A stretch of DNA of 64,000 nt, taken from positions 682,001 to 746,000 of the forward strand of contig NZ_MECJ01000002.1 in the NCBI RefSeq assembly GCF_014596475.1, in the 5' to 3' direction. The DNA is from Streptomyces sp. CBMA152 (lineage in GTDB: Bacteria; Actinomycetota; Actinomycetes; Streptomycetales; Streptomycetaceae). Below the pieces are notes generated by a model. The model worked only from the letters and a program-made list of their open reading frames with translations, had not been told where the DNA came from and searched no databases. The position numbers were made by a program, and so were the translations under genes. Below, piece by piece: positions 26,890 through 34,535 of this stretch. Positions within the stretch are counted from its first letter, which is position 1. Each line of letters opens with the position of its first letter.

Positions 26890-27230
26890 GCTCGTCCTGT
26901 CCGACGGCGTCGAGCGCGACTTCCGCATCATCGAAGGCATCCTTTGAGGGTGTCGAAGACCGTCTCGATCCATTGGCGCATCCGCCTGACTGTCGGTCAC
27001 CGCCGTGGCGCCCAGGGACCGAGACTCCGGATCGATGGCATCGCTGCTGTCGGCTGCTTCGAGCGCAGCCTGGACGTGCAGCGCGGGTCCGCGCCCGGCA
27101 CTGCGGGCGCTCACGGTCAGGGCCCAGCCGCTTCCATCGCCACGGTATGTGTCGTATCCGCGGTCGCCGAGGACGGTGGTCCGGACGGTGCCGCAGGCGG
27201 CGATCCGCTTGCTACGGCGGGAAGTTCAGC
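26890..27230 (-). pseudogene. IS4/IS5-type transposase C-terminal fragment
   Basis: Minus-strand frames contain VLGDRGYDTYRGDGSGWALT with the second catalytic Asp region, and downstream, in another frame, MRQWIETVFDTLKG with the catalytic Glu motif. The two parts are out of frame. The family is uncertain within the DDE superfamily. Confidence 0.4.
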
Positions 27231-27233
27231 GGC

Positions 27234-28550
27234 CTAGCCCCGTGGCCGCACCGTCATCCGGATCCCGTCCCGTGCCCACAGCACGAATCGTTCCACCGGT
27301 ATCACTTGGTGCCCCGGCGTGGGCTGGAAGCGCAGGCGTTTGAGGAGAACGGCCAGGACGAGCTGGGCCTCGATGGTGGCCAGGGCGGCGCCCTCGCAGC
27401 TGCGCGGTCCGATCCCGAAGGGGATGTACGCGTACCGCGGCCGCTTGGCCACCTCCTGCGCGGTGAACCGCTCGGGGTCGAACCGCTGAGGCTCGGGCCA
27501 GTACTCGGGGTTCAGGTGCACCGCCCAGAACGGATAGAACACCGTTGTCCCGGCGGGGATCTCGTACGGGCCCAGGATCAGGTCCTCGGTCGTCTCGCGC
27601 GCACCGTACGGGCCGGGCGGGAACAGTCGCATCGACTCCTTGAGCACCATGTCCAGATACGTGAGCCGCCGCAGATCACCGTAGTCGGGCGCGGCGCGCT
27701 CGCCGAGCACCTGGTCCAGTTCGGCGGCGACGCGGTCGGCCGCGTCGGGGTGGCGGCCCAGCAGGTGCAGCGTCCACGAGACGGCGACGCCGGTGGTGTG
27801 GTGGGCGGCGAGCAGCGTCATCATCACGGTGTCCCGGATCCGCGCCGGACTCTCCCCGGCCTCGACGAGCGCCCCGATCAGGTCGCTGCGGTCGGTGCGG
27901 TGGTCCGAGCGGTGTGCCGCCACCACGCGGTCGACCGTCGCCCGCAGATACGCGAGGGCCTCGTCGGCCCGGTCGGCTGAGCGCGGGTCGGCCCGCGGCA
28001 CCTGGTAGAGCCGCCCGAGGTGCTCGGTGAGCACCTCCTCGAACGCGGCGACGACACGGTCCATGTCCGTCTCGGCGTCCGCGCCGCTGAGCGCGAACCC
28101 GCAGATCATGCGGAGCGACAGCGTGGTCAACTCCCGTTGCAGCTCGACAGGTCCGACGTCCGCCTGCCCGCTCCAGCGGTCCGCGAGCTCCCGCGCCAGC
28201 TCCGTGAAGCGTGCGAAGTGCCGCTCGTGGGCCGGGCGTCCGGCGAGCACGGAGAGCAGCAGCCGGCGCCAGGGCGTGTGCTCGTCGGCGGGGAGCACTT
28301 GCAGGTTGCCCGCCTCGCACAGTGGGTCCAGGAAGGCGAAGAGCTCCTCGGGCCGCTTGTCGAGGTGCGCCGTGGCCTCCAGGAGCACGGGATCGGCGAC
28401 CGACACAGCCGTGTCCGTGCCCGGCAGTTGGAAGCGCACGACGGGCCCGTACGTGTCGTGGAGGCGCAACTGGTACTGGTGCAGCCCGCCCGCGGCCGCC
28501 ACGGCGCTCAGCCCGCCGTCCTCCTGGTGCGGGGGCCCGGGGATGCGCAT
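27234..28550 (-). CDS. Cytochrome P450
   Basis: A protein of 438 residues. The heme-binding loop is PFGIGPRSCEGAALA near residue 385, and the K-helix ExxR is KESMR near residue 310. The meander region is FDPERFTAQEVAKRP. The I-helix reads LLAAHHTTGVAVSW. The acidic residue that usually precedes the conserved Thr is His, an unusual acid-alcohol pair for oxygen activation. AGGAGG lies eight bases before ATG 28550. No ferredoxin or reductase gene is adjacent, so electron partners must be elsewhere. It stands alone between IS debris and a gene-free interval. The substrate is unknown. Confidence 0.85.
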   Translation of the reverse strand: MRIPGPPHQEDGGLSAVAAAGGLHQYQLRLHDTYGPVVRFQLPGTDTAVSVADPVLLEATAHLDKRPEELFAFLDPLCEAGNLQVLPADEHTPWRRLLLSVLAGRPAHERHFARFTELARELADRWSGQADVGPVELQRELTTLSLRMICGFALSGADAETDMDRVVAAFEEVLTEHLGRLYQVPRADPRSADRADEALAYLRATVDRVVAAHRSDHRTDRSDLIGALVEAGESPARIRDTVMMTLLAAHHTTGVAVSWTLHLLGRHPDAADRVAAELDQVLGERAAPDYGDLRRLTYLDMVLKESMRLFPPGPYGARETTEDLILGPYEIPAGTTVFYPFWAVHLNPEYWPEPQRFDPERFTAQEVAKRPRYAYIPFGIGPRSCEGAALATIEAQLVLAVLLKRLRFQPTPGHQVIPVERFVLWARDGIRMTVRPRG

Positions 28551-29426
28551 GACGGTGCCTCCTGTCCGGGGAAGTACCCGCGGGTCCGTCCGAGGTCCCC
28601 CAACTCGTCATCACCACCGGCAGTTTCCCTGCCCGTGTGTCCCGTGCCGTGGCCATACGTTACGACACACGCCGCGCCCCACACGACCCCGCGTGGCACC
28701 TACGCCTGCGACTGCGCCGTGGGCCCGGCAGGCAACTTGGCGAAAACCCAACTCGCCCAGCGATCAGTGGATGTGGCTGGATCAGCCCGACTCGCGCGCA
28801 AGCATCGGATGAGACAGTCGCACCAACTGCAACGGCGACGGGTGCCCCGAAAACTGTGATGCGCTCGGCCGGGTTTGGCTGGGCGCGCTCCAGCGGCGTG
28901 CGGCAACAGCGTGTGTCCAGGGCGGGTGGTGAGACGGGCGGTGGATCTGGCCGAGGGGCCGGGCCTCTCGTGGTCGACTACACCTCGTTGAAGCCGCGCG
29001 AGGCGTCGTAGATGTCAGCCTCGATGGACGACCACGAAGAAGCCCGTCACGACGTAGTGGATCATTACGCGGTCTTCTCAATGCCGCCGCCACCGAGCTT
29101 CCTGGCGGCCGCTTACCAACGCCGTCGTGGCTCTCGACGGCCTACTGCCGTCAGTCGGCCCTGAGTTCGTGGCACAGCCCGTGACCGTTACAGCTGATGC
29201 CGCGGGAGACTCAGTCGTCTTCTTATGGCCAAGTTACGAAGGGAGGAGGCCGGGCCGCGGCCGAGCGCGTTGTTCAGGGTGCCGTCGGCGTCGGTGATGT
29301 CCAGCACCAGCAGGTCGTTGCGTTAGACGGGGCGATGGTTCCTTGGCCCAAGCTGCCACAGATAGTCGGCGCACGGGAGACGGTCCGAGTCCTTCTTCCG
29401 GTGCCGCGCGCCACCCCACAGCACGC
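28551..29426. other. Gene-free interval upstream of the P450
   Basis: This 876-base stretch contains the P450 promoter at its left edge. The remaining frames on both strands show no recognisable domain. It ends at a strong hairpin. Confidence 0.35.
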
Positions 29427-29464
29427 CGTAGGGGGCGGCCCTCCTGGCAGGGCCGCCCCCTACG
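29427..29464 (-). terminator. Perfect 16-bp hairpin terminator
   Basis: CGTAGGGGGCGGCCCT (29427-29442) pairs exactly with AGGGCCGCCCCCTACG (29449-29464) across a six-base loop. It is located 52-84 bases downstream of the lipoprotein gene on the minus strand. Confidence 0.75.
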
Positions 29465-29515
29465 TATCGCGCCAGGAGTGCCCGTGGAGTCCCCACCGGT
29501 CTCATGCGCCCGCGA

Positions 29516-30430
29516 TCAGATCGGCGTGCGCGGCCCTGCGGTACCGATCAGCTGTCCTGGGTCTGTTTGAGGGTTTTGGCGAGTTCGTCGGCGGTGAGAT
29601 CGGTGAGGTCGGTGACCTGCTCGGTGGGCGGGATGCTGGAGAGGGGCCGGCTCGTTGTGGCGGGTGATGAGCGTAGTCATGTCCAGGGGGCGGTCGGCGT
29701 CGGCGCGGGTGCGGAATCGGCGGACACGATCCTGGTCGTCGACCCACAGGTCCATTCGCAGCGAGCGGGCTCCCCAGGCCGTGTAGCGGTTGAGGAGCCT
29801 GAGGCCGCGCAGCTGGGCGTCGCGGGGCTTGCCTAGCAGAGCACGGCGGAGCTGGTCGAGGGTCGCCGATCCGCTGTAGTGAACGGTCGCGACTCCGTCG
29901 ACCGTCTGCGCGCCCGCCCGGGTGATGTCCGCTGCGGCGGCGAGCTGACCGGCCTCCTCAGCCGGATTGCGCTCGATCTCGTTCTCCAGCCCGAACAGGG
30001 CCTGGTGACGGAGCTGTTCGTCGGCGAGCATCGAGGTCTTGTACTTGAGCCAGTGCTCGCCTCCGCCCCACAGAAATGTGGCGTCGGTGTCCTTACGGAA
30101 CTCCATCGCCTGCACGTCACCGCCCGCAGCAACCTTCATCCGCATCCGCAGTGTGCGCGGGTTCACGCTCACGGACCCGTCGGTGGCGACGCTCTCCGCG
30201 ATCCCGTCGCCGGGCTCGCGGCCGCGCATCGCGTACGCGAACGAGTTCAGCTTGCCGGCCTTGGCCACCGCGCGGGCGACCGCCGCCGCGGCCGGGTCGG
30301 CGGACTGCCCGGTGCCTTGCTGCGCCATGTCGCCCGCGCGCGGGGCGTGTCCGGCGGTGCAGGCCGCGGCAGTGGTGAGAGCGGCGGCTGCCACGGCGAG
30401 CGCGACGGTGGTGCGGGGGTGGCGGGGCAT
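29516..30430 (-). CDS. Secreted lipoprotein (LppX/LolA-like), C-terminus frameshifted
   Basis: A protein of 304 residues as read. The signal peptide (TTVALAVAAAALTTAA) ends in the lipobox AACTAG with Cys near residue 23, so the protein is probably anchored to the outer face of the membrane. The body (LNSFAYAMRGREPGDGIAES, ATVHYSGSATLDQLRRAL, MDLWVDDQDRVRRFRT) resembles the LppX/LprG/LolA-like fold that carries lipids or senses the envelope. After MTTLITRHNEPA the frame leaves the expected track. One frame over, the sequence reads SSIPPTEQVTDLTDLTADEL and AKTLKQTQDS to a stop at 29548. A one-base indel near 29650 is likely, either an error or a real mutation. Confidence 0.65.
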   Translation of the reverse strand: MPRHPRTTVALAVAAAALTTAAACTAGHAPRAGDMAQQGTGQSADPAAAAVARAVAKAGKLNSFAYAMRGREPGDGIAESVATDGSVSVNPRTLRMRMKVAAGGDVQAMEFRKDTDATFLWGGGEHWLKYKTSMLADEQLRHQALFGLENEIERNPAEEAGQLAAAADITRAGAQTVDGVATVHYSGSATLDQLRRALLGKPRDAQLRGLRLLNRYTAWGARSLRMDLWVDDQDRVRRFRTRADADRPLDMTTLITRHNEPAPLQHPAHRAGHRPHRSHRRRTRQNPQTDPGQLIGTAGPRTPI

Positions 30431-30522
30431 CGGAGAACTCCGTGCGGTACGAGAGAAACCAGCGGGGGTGGGGAACCGGCCCAGCAGATCGCCGGGCCAA
30501 CACCCTGAAGGTGTGGCGGCAT

Positions 30523-31188
30523 TCAGACGGTCGCCAGGGGCCCCTGAACGGCCTTGGTGTGCTGCATCGCGGTGAGCTTGCGTACGAAGACGATGGCGAG
30601 GACCGCGGCGGTGAGCATGAGCAGATCGCAGACGAACATCACGTCGGTCGCGCGCTGGAGAGCGGCCGGGCTGTGGGCATGGTTCTGCATCGTGGAACCG
30701 ACGCGGAGCAGCACGAGCGCCGTCACCCACATCACCCACCACCGTTTGACGGGCGCGGCGGACACCTCACGCCACGACCCGTCCGGGGCCCGCTGCGCGC
30801 TCGCCGTCCAGATCTCACGGGCGATCGTGTACGGAATCCAGCAGTTGCCAAGGGGGACGAACCAGCCGCCGACCGCCCAGCCCCGGCTGCGGGTGCACAC
30901 GTCCTGCGCGAACACATCGGCGTTCGAGCGGACTCGGTGGAACCAGATGATGAACACCACCGCCGGGGCCGCCACGGCGACCATCTGGGCAGTGCCCGCC
31001 ACGTCGTAGAGGTCATCGGCCCGGTTGATCTCGTCGCTGCTGCGGGCGAGCAGGTCACCCGTCACACGATGCCGGACCACCCCCGCGTACAGAGCAAAGG
31101 CGTCGGTCGCGGCCGCGACACCGAGCAGCACGCTCGTTGCCATGGCCAGTCCGACCGGCGAGCGAAGGACGACGTTCGGCGGTGGCAT
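30523..31188 (-). CDS. DUF4328 membrane protein
   Basis: A protein of about 221 residues with five or so membrane segments: MATSVLLGVAAATDAFALYA, MVAVAAPAVVFIIWFHRVRS, WWVMWVTALVLLRVG and LLMLTAAVLAIVFVRKL. The signature NADVFAQ, WAVGGWFVPLGNCWIPYTIA and REIW is diagnostic of DUF4328, a Streptomyces-rich family of unknown role. A TTG start at 31245 is possible on paper but would lie inside a terminator hairpin, so the ATG at 31188 is preferred. It ends 92 bases before the lipoprotein start and may share a transcript with it. Confidence 0.75.
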   Translation of the reverse strand: MPPPNVVLRSPVGLAMATSVLLGVAAATDAFALYAGVVRHRVTGDLLARSSDEINRADDLYDVAGTAQMVAVAAPAVVFIIWFHRVRSNADVFAQDVCTRSRGWAVGGWFVPLGNCWIPYTIAREIWTASAQRAPDGSWREVSAAPVKRWWVMWVTALVLLRVGSTMQNHAHSPAALQRATDVMFVCDLLMLTAAVLAIVFVRKLTAMQHTKAVQGPLATV

Positions 31189-31233
31189 GACGCCACCACG
31201 AGGCAACACGATCAGAACCCCCCAAGGGCATAG

Positions 31234-31259
31234 AAAAACCCGCAAACCGTTCGGCGGGT
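31234..31259 (-). terminator. Intrinsic terminator or leader attenuator
   Basis: On the minus strand ACCCGC (31259-31254) and GCGGGT (31243-31238) form a stem followed by a T-run (31238-31234). This is one of the few T-tailed terminators in the window. It lies 46 bases upstream of the DUF4328 start, so it either ends transcription of the upstream fragment or attenuates the gene. Confidence 0.5.
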
Positions 31260-31318
31260 GTCGCAGGACCGTACGTCATGAGACATGTCCCGGCCAAACC
31301 GTTTCCCGCGCCCGGGGG

Positions 31319-31620
31319 TCAGCTTCCGGACGGGGTGGCGGGCTTCTCGTGGCGGCGCCAGTACGTGGGCCGCCACCAGTACAGTTCCGTCAGGTCATCG
31401 GGGTAGGGCGCACCGCCGCCCCCCAACTCGACGGGATCTCGCGCCGGGTCGATGGGTCGCCAACCCGGGTCCAGCGGTTCGTCGTCGGCCGACGGCCGCA
31501 CGTAGCGGACCACGTCTTCGCGTACCGCCCCGCTTTTTGGCGCTTCGGACGCGACCATCGCCAAGACCTCCTGGACGCGATCGGTAATCCGCGCTGCGAC
31601 GCCGTCGTCGCTCGCAACCG
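31319..31620 (-). pseudogene. C-terminal fragment of an unknown protein (minus strand)
   Basis: The frame reads ITDRVQEVLAMVASEAPKSG, then REDVVRYVRPSADDEPLDPG and DDLTELYWWRPTYWRRHEKP before stopping at 31319. The composition is protein-like (acidic, Trp/Tyr-rich end) and unlike a random frame. Upstream of about 31620 the coding character switches to the opposite strand, and no good start is present. I do not recognise the family. Confidence 0.4.
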
Positions 31621-31939
31621 CGCCGCTGGCAAGCTCCGCCAGGGGGCCTGTCGGGCCGAACGACAGCGCCTGGCCGAGCAGAAGGCCGCCGAATATGAGG
31701 ACGCCTGCCCCGCTGGCGCTGCGTGCGGGCGGAAGTTCACCAGCGACCTGTGGAAGGCCACCGAGGCGTACCCGAAGCAAGTAGGCAAGTGGTGCCCGAC
31801 GCTGTGCGACGTGTGCGAGGGCCATGCCGTCGAGGACGCGCGCCAGGCGGTCGACCGTGAGCGTCAGGACCGCGAGGCGGGGCAGGACCACGCCCTGGAG
31901 CTGGGCATGTTCCGCAGCTTGTTCCGCCGCCGAGCCTGA
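31620..31939 (+). pseudogene. C-terminal fragment of a Cys-rich conserved protein (plus strand)
   Basis: The frame reads AERQRLAEQKAAEYEDACPA, GAACGRKFTSDLWKATEAYP and KQVGKWCPTLCDVCEGH, ending FRSLFRRRA. Five cysteines in CxxxxxC, CPTLC and CDVC spacing suggest a metal knuckle, and the coding character is convincing. It has no plausible start codon and meets an opposite-strand fragment head to head at about 31620. It is probably a truncated gene of integrative-element origin, which is an inference. Confidence 0.4.
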
Positions 31940-32395
31940 CCCCTTGCAAGCTCCCTCTCTCGGGCCTTGTACGAGTCACTGTGCCCGTGTGCCGTCCGTA
32001 TCCCGGCCACGAGAGGTTCGGGGGTCCCGTGCGGACCGTCTGGCCGCGAGGAACCGGCTCCTCGTCAGGGCATGACAGTGCAAGTGCTGCCCCGGCGCGA
32101 GTCCTTCCCAGATTGGCCAGCCACACGTACGGATTACGGATCGCCGAACAGGCTCCTGCCTCCTCCTTCCGCCCGCCCCCATACCCGCCGGTCGTCAACG
32201 GCACGCCCTGCGGGCGGCATCCGCCTCAGTTCCTCGCTCTCCCCGGCGCCGTTCCGTGGCGCTGTTCGAGGCCGACTACCTCATCGCCGAACGCCGGAAA
32301 ATCTATGTTGGCCGGAGTAGACATTGGGCGGTGGCGTGGTTATGGTTTCTCTCGTAACCAAGAAGGACCGCAGGGCCCGGCAGAGATGAACTGCC
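31940..32395. other. Intergenic region before the repeat tract
   Basis: No gene or hairpin is supported here. The overall G+C falls slightly toward the repeat tract that follows. Confidence 0.35.
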
Positions 32396-32398
32396 GGG

Positions 32399-32963
32399 CA
32401 GTAGTACCCGCAGTTGCAGTTCGCAGGACGGTGCGGTGACGGAGTTTCGAAGCCAGGTTGGTTGCAGGACGGCGACGGGACTGGTGACCGGACCGGGTGG
32501 CCCGCAGTGATCAGGGGCCGCCGTGAGCAGTACCGCAGTGGCAGTACCCGTAGTAAGTGCAGTTGGCAGTACCCAGCAGTGAAGTTAGTGAGCAGTACCT
32601 CGGTGAAGGCGTCGGCTGCGGGCGCGCGCACCGGGAGGTTCGGCAGTGGGGTTCTAAGCCAGAGCAGATGCAGGACGGGCGACGGGGCTGGCTGCCGACA
32701 CGTGGCGCTAGGCGAGGCCACCAGTAGGAGAGCAACACCAGTAGTTCGCAGTATCAGCAGTACGCAGTTCGCGTTTTGTAAGTGATTGATCCAGAGGGAA
32801 GAACGGAGGAGCCGAGCGCCATCAGGATCGCCCGGGCGAGTAGTACGGTGCCCGGGTACCGCAGGACATCGATAGTGAGGTGGTCTCCGGTCACGCAACC
32901 GCGATCCCCGCACCCCCGACAGCAGCCAGGTCGGGTCCGCGGATACAGAAGGCCGGCGCAGTA
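32399..32963 (+). repeat. Dispersed, strand-biased GCAGTA motif tract
   Basis: CAGTA occurs at 32399, 32528, 32542, 32567, 32593, 32722, 32739, 32749, 32758 and 32959. All ten are on the plus strand, mostly as GCAGTACC or CAGTAG, with additional GCAGTT and GCAGTG variants between them (32411, 32417, 32560, 32764; 32535, 32577). The complement TACTG is essentially absent. Spacing is irregular, so this is neither CRISPR nor a simple iteron array. It lies immediately upstream of the MerR-like/CspA genes and may be a transcribed leader or a protein-binding array. Confidence 0.6.
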
Positions 32964-32995
32964 TCAGGGTCGGCAGATGGTGTAGTAGTTCCTTC

Positions 32996-33026
32996 GGGGC
33001 CCGGGAGCCACATGCTCCCGGGCCCC
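32996..33026 (+). promoter_or_regulatory. Perfect 13-bp hairpin just before the MerR-like gene
   Basis: GGGGCCCGGGAGC (32996-33008) pairs exactly with 33014-33026 around CACAT. It ends 26 bases before ATG 33053. The position suggests an attenuator, an RNA stabiliser or the end of a leader transcript arising in the GCAGTA tract. Confidence 0.5.
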
Positions 33027-33052
33027 TCCACGCGTTCCACAAAGAGGTGCAA

Positions 33053-33391
33053 ATGACAGCAGATGACTCGTTCGGCCGTCTCGATGACGACGACTACCCC
33101 GCCTACACGATGGGCCGGGCCGCCGAGATGCTCGGCACCACCCAGGGCTTCCTCCGTGCCATAGGCGAAGCCCGCCTCATCACCCCGCTGCGCTCGGCCG
33201 GCGGACACCGCCGCTACTCCCGCTACCAGCTGCGTATCGCCGCCCGCGCCCGCGAGCTCGTCGACCAGGGCACCCCCATCGAGGCCGCCTGCCGCATCAT
33301 CATCCTTGAGGACCAGCTCGAAGAGGCCCAGCGCATCAACGCCGAATACCGCCGCGCCGCCCCATCAGCGAATCCAACGGCCGAGGCTTGA
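33053..33391 (+). CDS. BldC/MerR-like DNA-binding protein
   Basis: A protein of 112 residues. The MerR-type winged helix is YTMGRAAEMLGTTQGFLRAI (residues 17-36), followed by GEARLITPLRSAGGHRRYSR and YQLRIAARARELVDQGTPIE. A short helical tail (EDQLEEAQRINAEYRRA) could form a coiled coil. Like BldC, it lacks a ligand domain. AAAGAGG lies six bases before ATG 33053; an in-frame GTG at 33047 overlaps this site. It is followed by an intrinsic terminator and then a cold-shock protein gene, an arrangement I believe recurs in Streptomyces. Confidence 0.8.
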   Translation: MTADDSFGRLDDDDYPAYTMGRAAEMLGTTQGFLRAIGEARLITPLRSAGGHRRYSRYQLRIAARARELVDQGTPIEAACRIIILEDQLEEAQRINAEYRRAAPSANPTAEA

Positions 33392-33524
33392 CCTGGGGCA
33401 TGCTTGCCGCCTCACGGCGGGCCTGCCCGCACACGGTCCACGACGTGTACTCGTTTCCTGTGGTGACAGCACGTGCGGGCGTGTACCGTCTGCGTCAGCT
33501 GTCGTGGTTCGGAAGTTCCCTTTG

Positions 33525-33549
33525 CCCACGCCTCCGGCGTGGGTGTTTT
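33525..33549 (+). terminator. Intrinsic terminator between merR-like and cspA
   Basis: CCCACGCC (33525-33532) and GGCGTGGG (33536-33543) flank a TCC loop and are followed by TGTTTT. It separates the two genes into different transcripts, or allows conditional read-through into cspA. Confidence 0.75.
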
Positions 33550-33634
33550 GCTGTGCTGTGCCGCAGGAACCAGGGCGATCACCTCCGCCTTCCGCACGTG
33601 GTGGAAGGCGTTCATCGACTGGAAGGCATGAGAC

Positions 33635-33838
33635 ATGGCTACGGGAACTGTGAAGTGGTTCAACGCGGAGAAGGGCTTCGGCTTCATCGCTCAGGACGGC
33701 GGCGGTCCGGACGTCTTCGCCCACTACTCGGCGATCAACTCCTCGGGCTTCCGTGAGCTCCAGGAGGGCCAGAGCGTGACGTTCGATGTCACCCAGGGCC
33801 AGAAGGGCCCCCAGGCCGAGAACATCAACCTGGCCTGA
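33635..33838 (+). CDS. cspA: Cold shock protein CspA family
   Basis: A protein of 67 residues spanning one complete CSD fold. RNP1 is KGFGFIA (residues 13-19) and RNP2 is DVFAHYSAI (residues 26-34), starting from [14 protein letters not shown]. It binds single-stranded RNA and DNA and acts as an RNA chaperone. The length and sequence are typical of actinobacterial CspA paralogues. The long untranslated stretch between the terminator at 33549 and the ATG could be a cold-responsive leader. It is likely constitutive or cold-induced; nothing in the sequence decides which. Confidence 0.93.
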   Translation: MATGTVKWFNAEKGFGFIAQDGGGPDVFAHYSAINSSGFRELQEGQSVTFDVTQGQKGPQAENINLA

Positions 33839-34535
33839 CCTTCCCTGCTCCGTCCGCACAACGCAGGGGACGGCGCTCGACACCGACCGGAACGGCGGAT
33901 GCCGGTGCTATCCGGTGACGTCGGCGGAATGTGAGCCGCACCAAGCCAGGGCTGCGCAGCTGTTGCTGTGCAGCCCTGGTCTGTGTCGAGAACCTGTGCC
34001 TGATGTCGGGTTGCCGGTGTCGAACTATTGGGTGCGGTAGTCGGTGGGTCTTGGGGTGTGTCGGGTGGTCGAAGGGGCACCACAGCACCTGGAGCAGATC
34101 CGCCTCGGCCTGTCCGGGCGGGCGCAGTTGGGGGATGTCGCGTACGTACAGCTGGGCCACGGGCAGCATGGCGATGGAGCTCTCCGGCCGTGGGCGGCCC
34201 GCCTGGAGCCGCTTGTCGGTCGCCAGTTCCTCTGGCGTGGCCCAGGGCCCCTGAGGATCGCGGCGCCGCCGACTTGCCGATTCCGCCCGGTTACGACGCC
34301 ACAGCCGTACGTCCTCAGGCGAAAGGGTCACGTTCACCCGGTCCCACACGTGCGGTTCTTCGCAGTGTGGCCACGGCTCGTCGGCGGGCCACAGCAGCGG
34401 TCCGCCGACGGAACTGTCATGCACGGACGGAGACCCGGGGCGGGGATGCAGCCGGGTCGCCGTGCGTGCCAGCGGGGCCAGTTGGGGGAAGAGCGCGGTG
34501 ACGTCGAGCGGCCGCGGCGGGGTGGTGTAACTCAT
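33825..34535 (-). CDS. DUF1963-like protein, C-terminus probably lost
   Basis: The ATG at 34535 overlaps the stop of the upstream propeller gene in an ATGA, so the two are translationally coupled. The first 160 residues ([74 protein letters not shown]) look like a DUF1963/YwqG-type protein. After CPFDHP the sequence becomes Arg/His/Pro-rich and low in complexity, and runs through the cspA terminator hairpin to 33825. The true C-terminal half therefore seems to be missing, and the annotated end is merely the first stop. Function is unknown. Confidence 0.55.
   Translation of the reverse strand: MSYTTPPRPLDVTALFPQLAPLARTATRLHPRPGSPSVHDSSVGGPLLWPADEPWPHCEEPHVWDRVNVTLSPEDVRLWRRNRAESASRRRRDPQGPWATPEELATDKRLQAGRPRPESSIAMLPVAQLYVRDIPQLRPPGQAEADLLQVLWCPFDHPTHPKTHRLPHPIVRHRQPDIRHRFSTQTRAAQQQLRSPGLVRLTFRRRHRIAPASAVPVGVERRPLRCADGAGKVRPG
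33946..33979 (+). terminator. Hairpin terminator after cspA
   Basis: CCAGGGCTGCGCA (33946-33958) pairs with TGTGCAGCCCTGG (33967-33979), with one G-U position. It lies 107 bases past the cspA stop. Confidence 0.6.

Noticed and set aside
32399..32963. The GCAGTA tract as a CRISPR array
   Set aside because: Repeat units are only 5-8 bases with irregular spacing, there are no equal-length spacers, and no cas gene is present.
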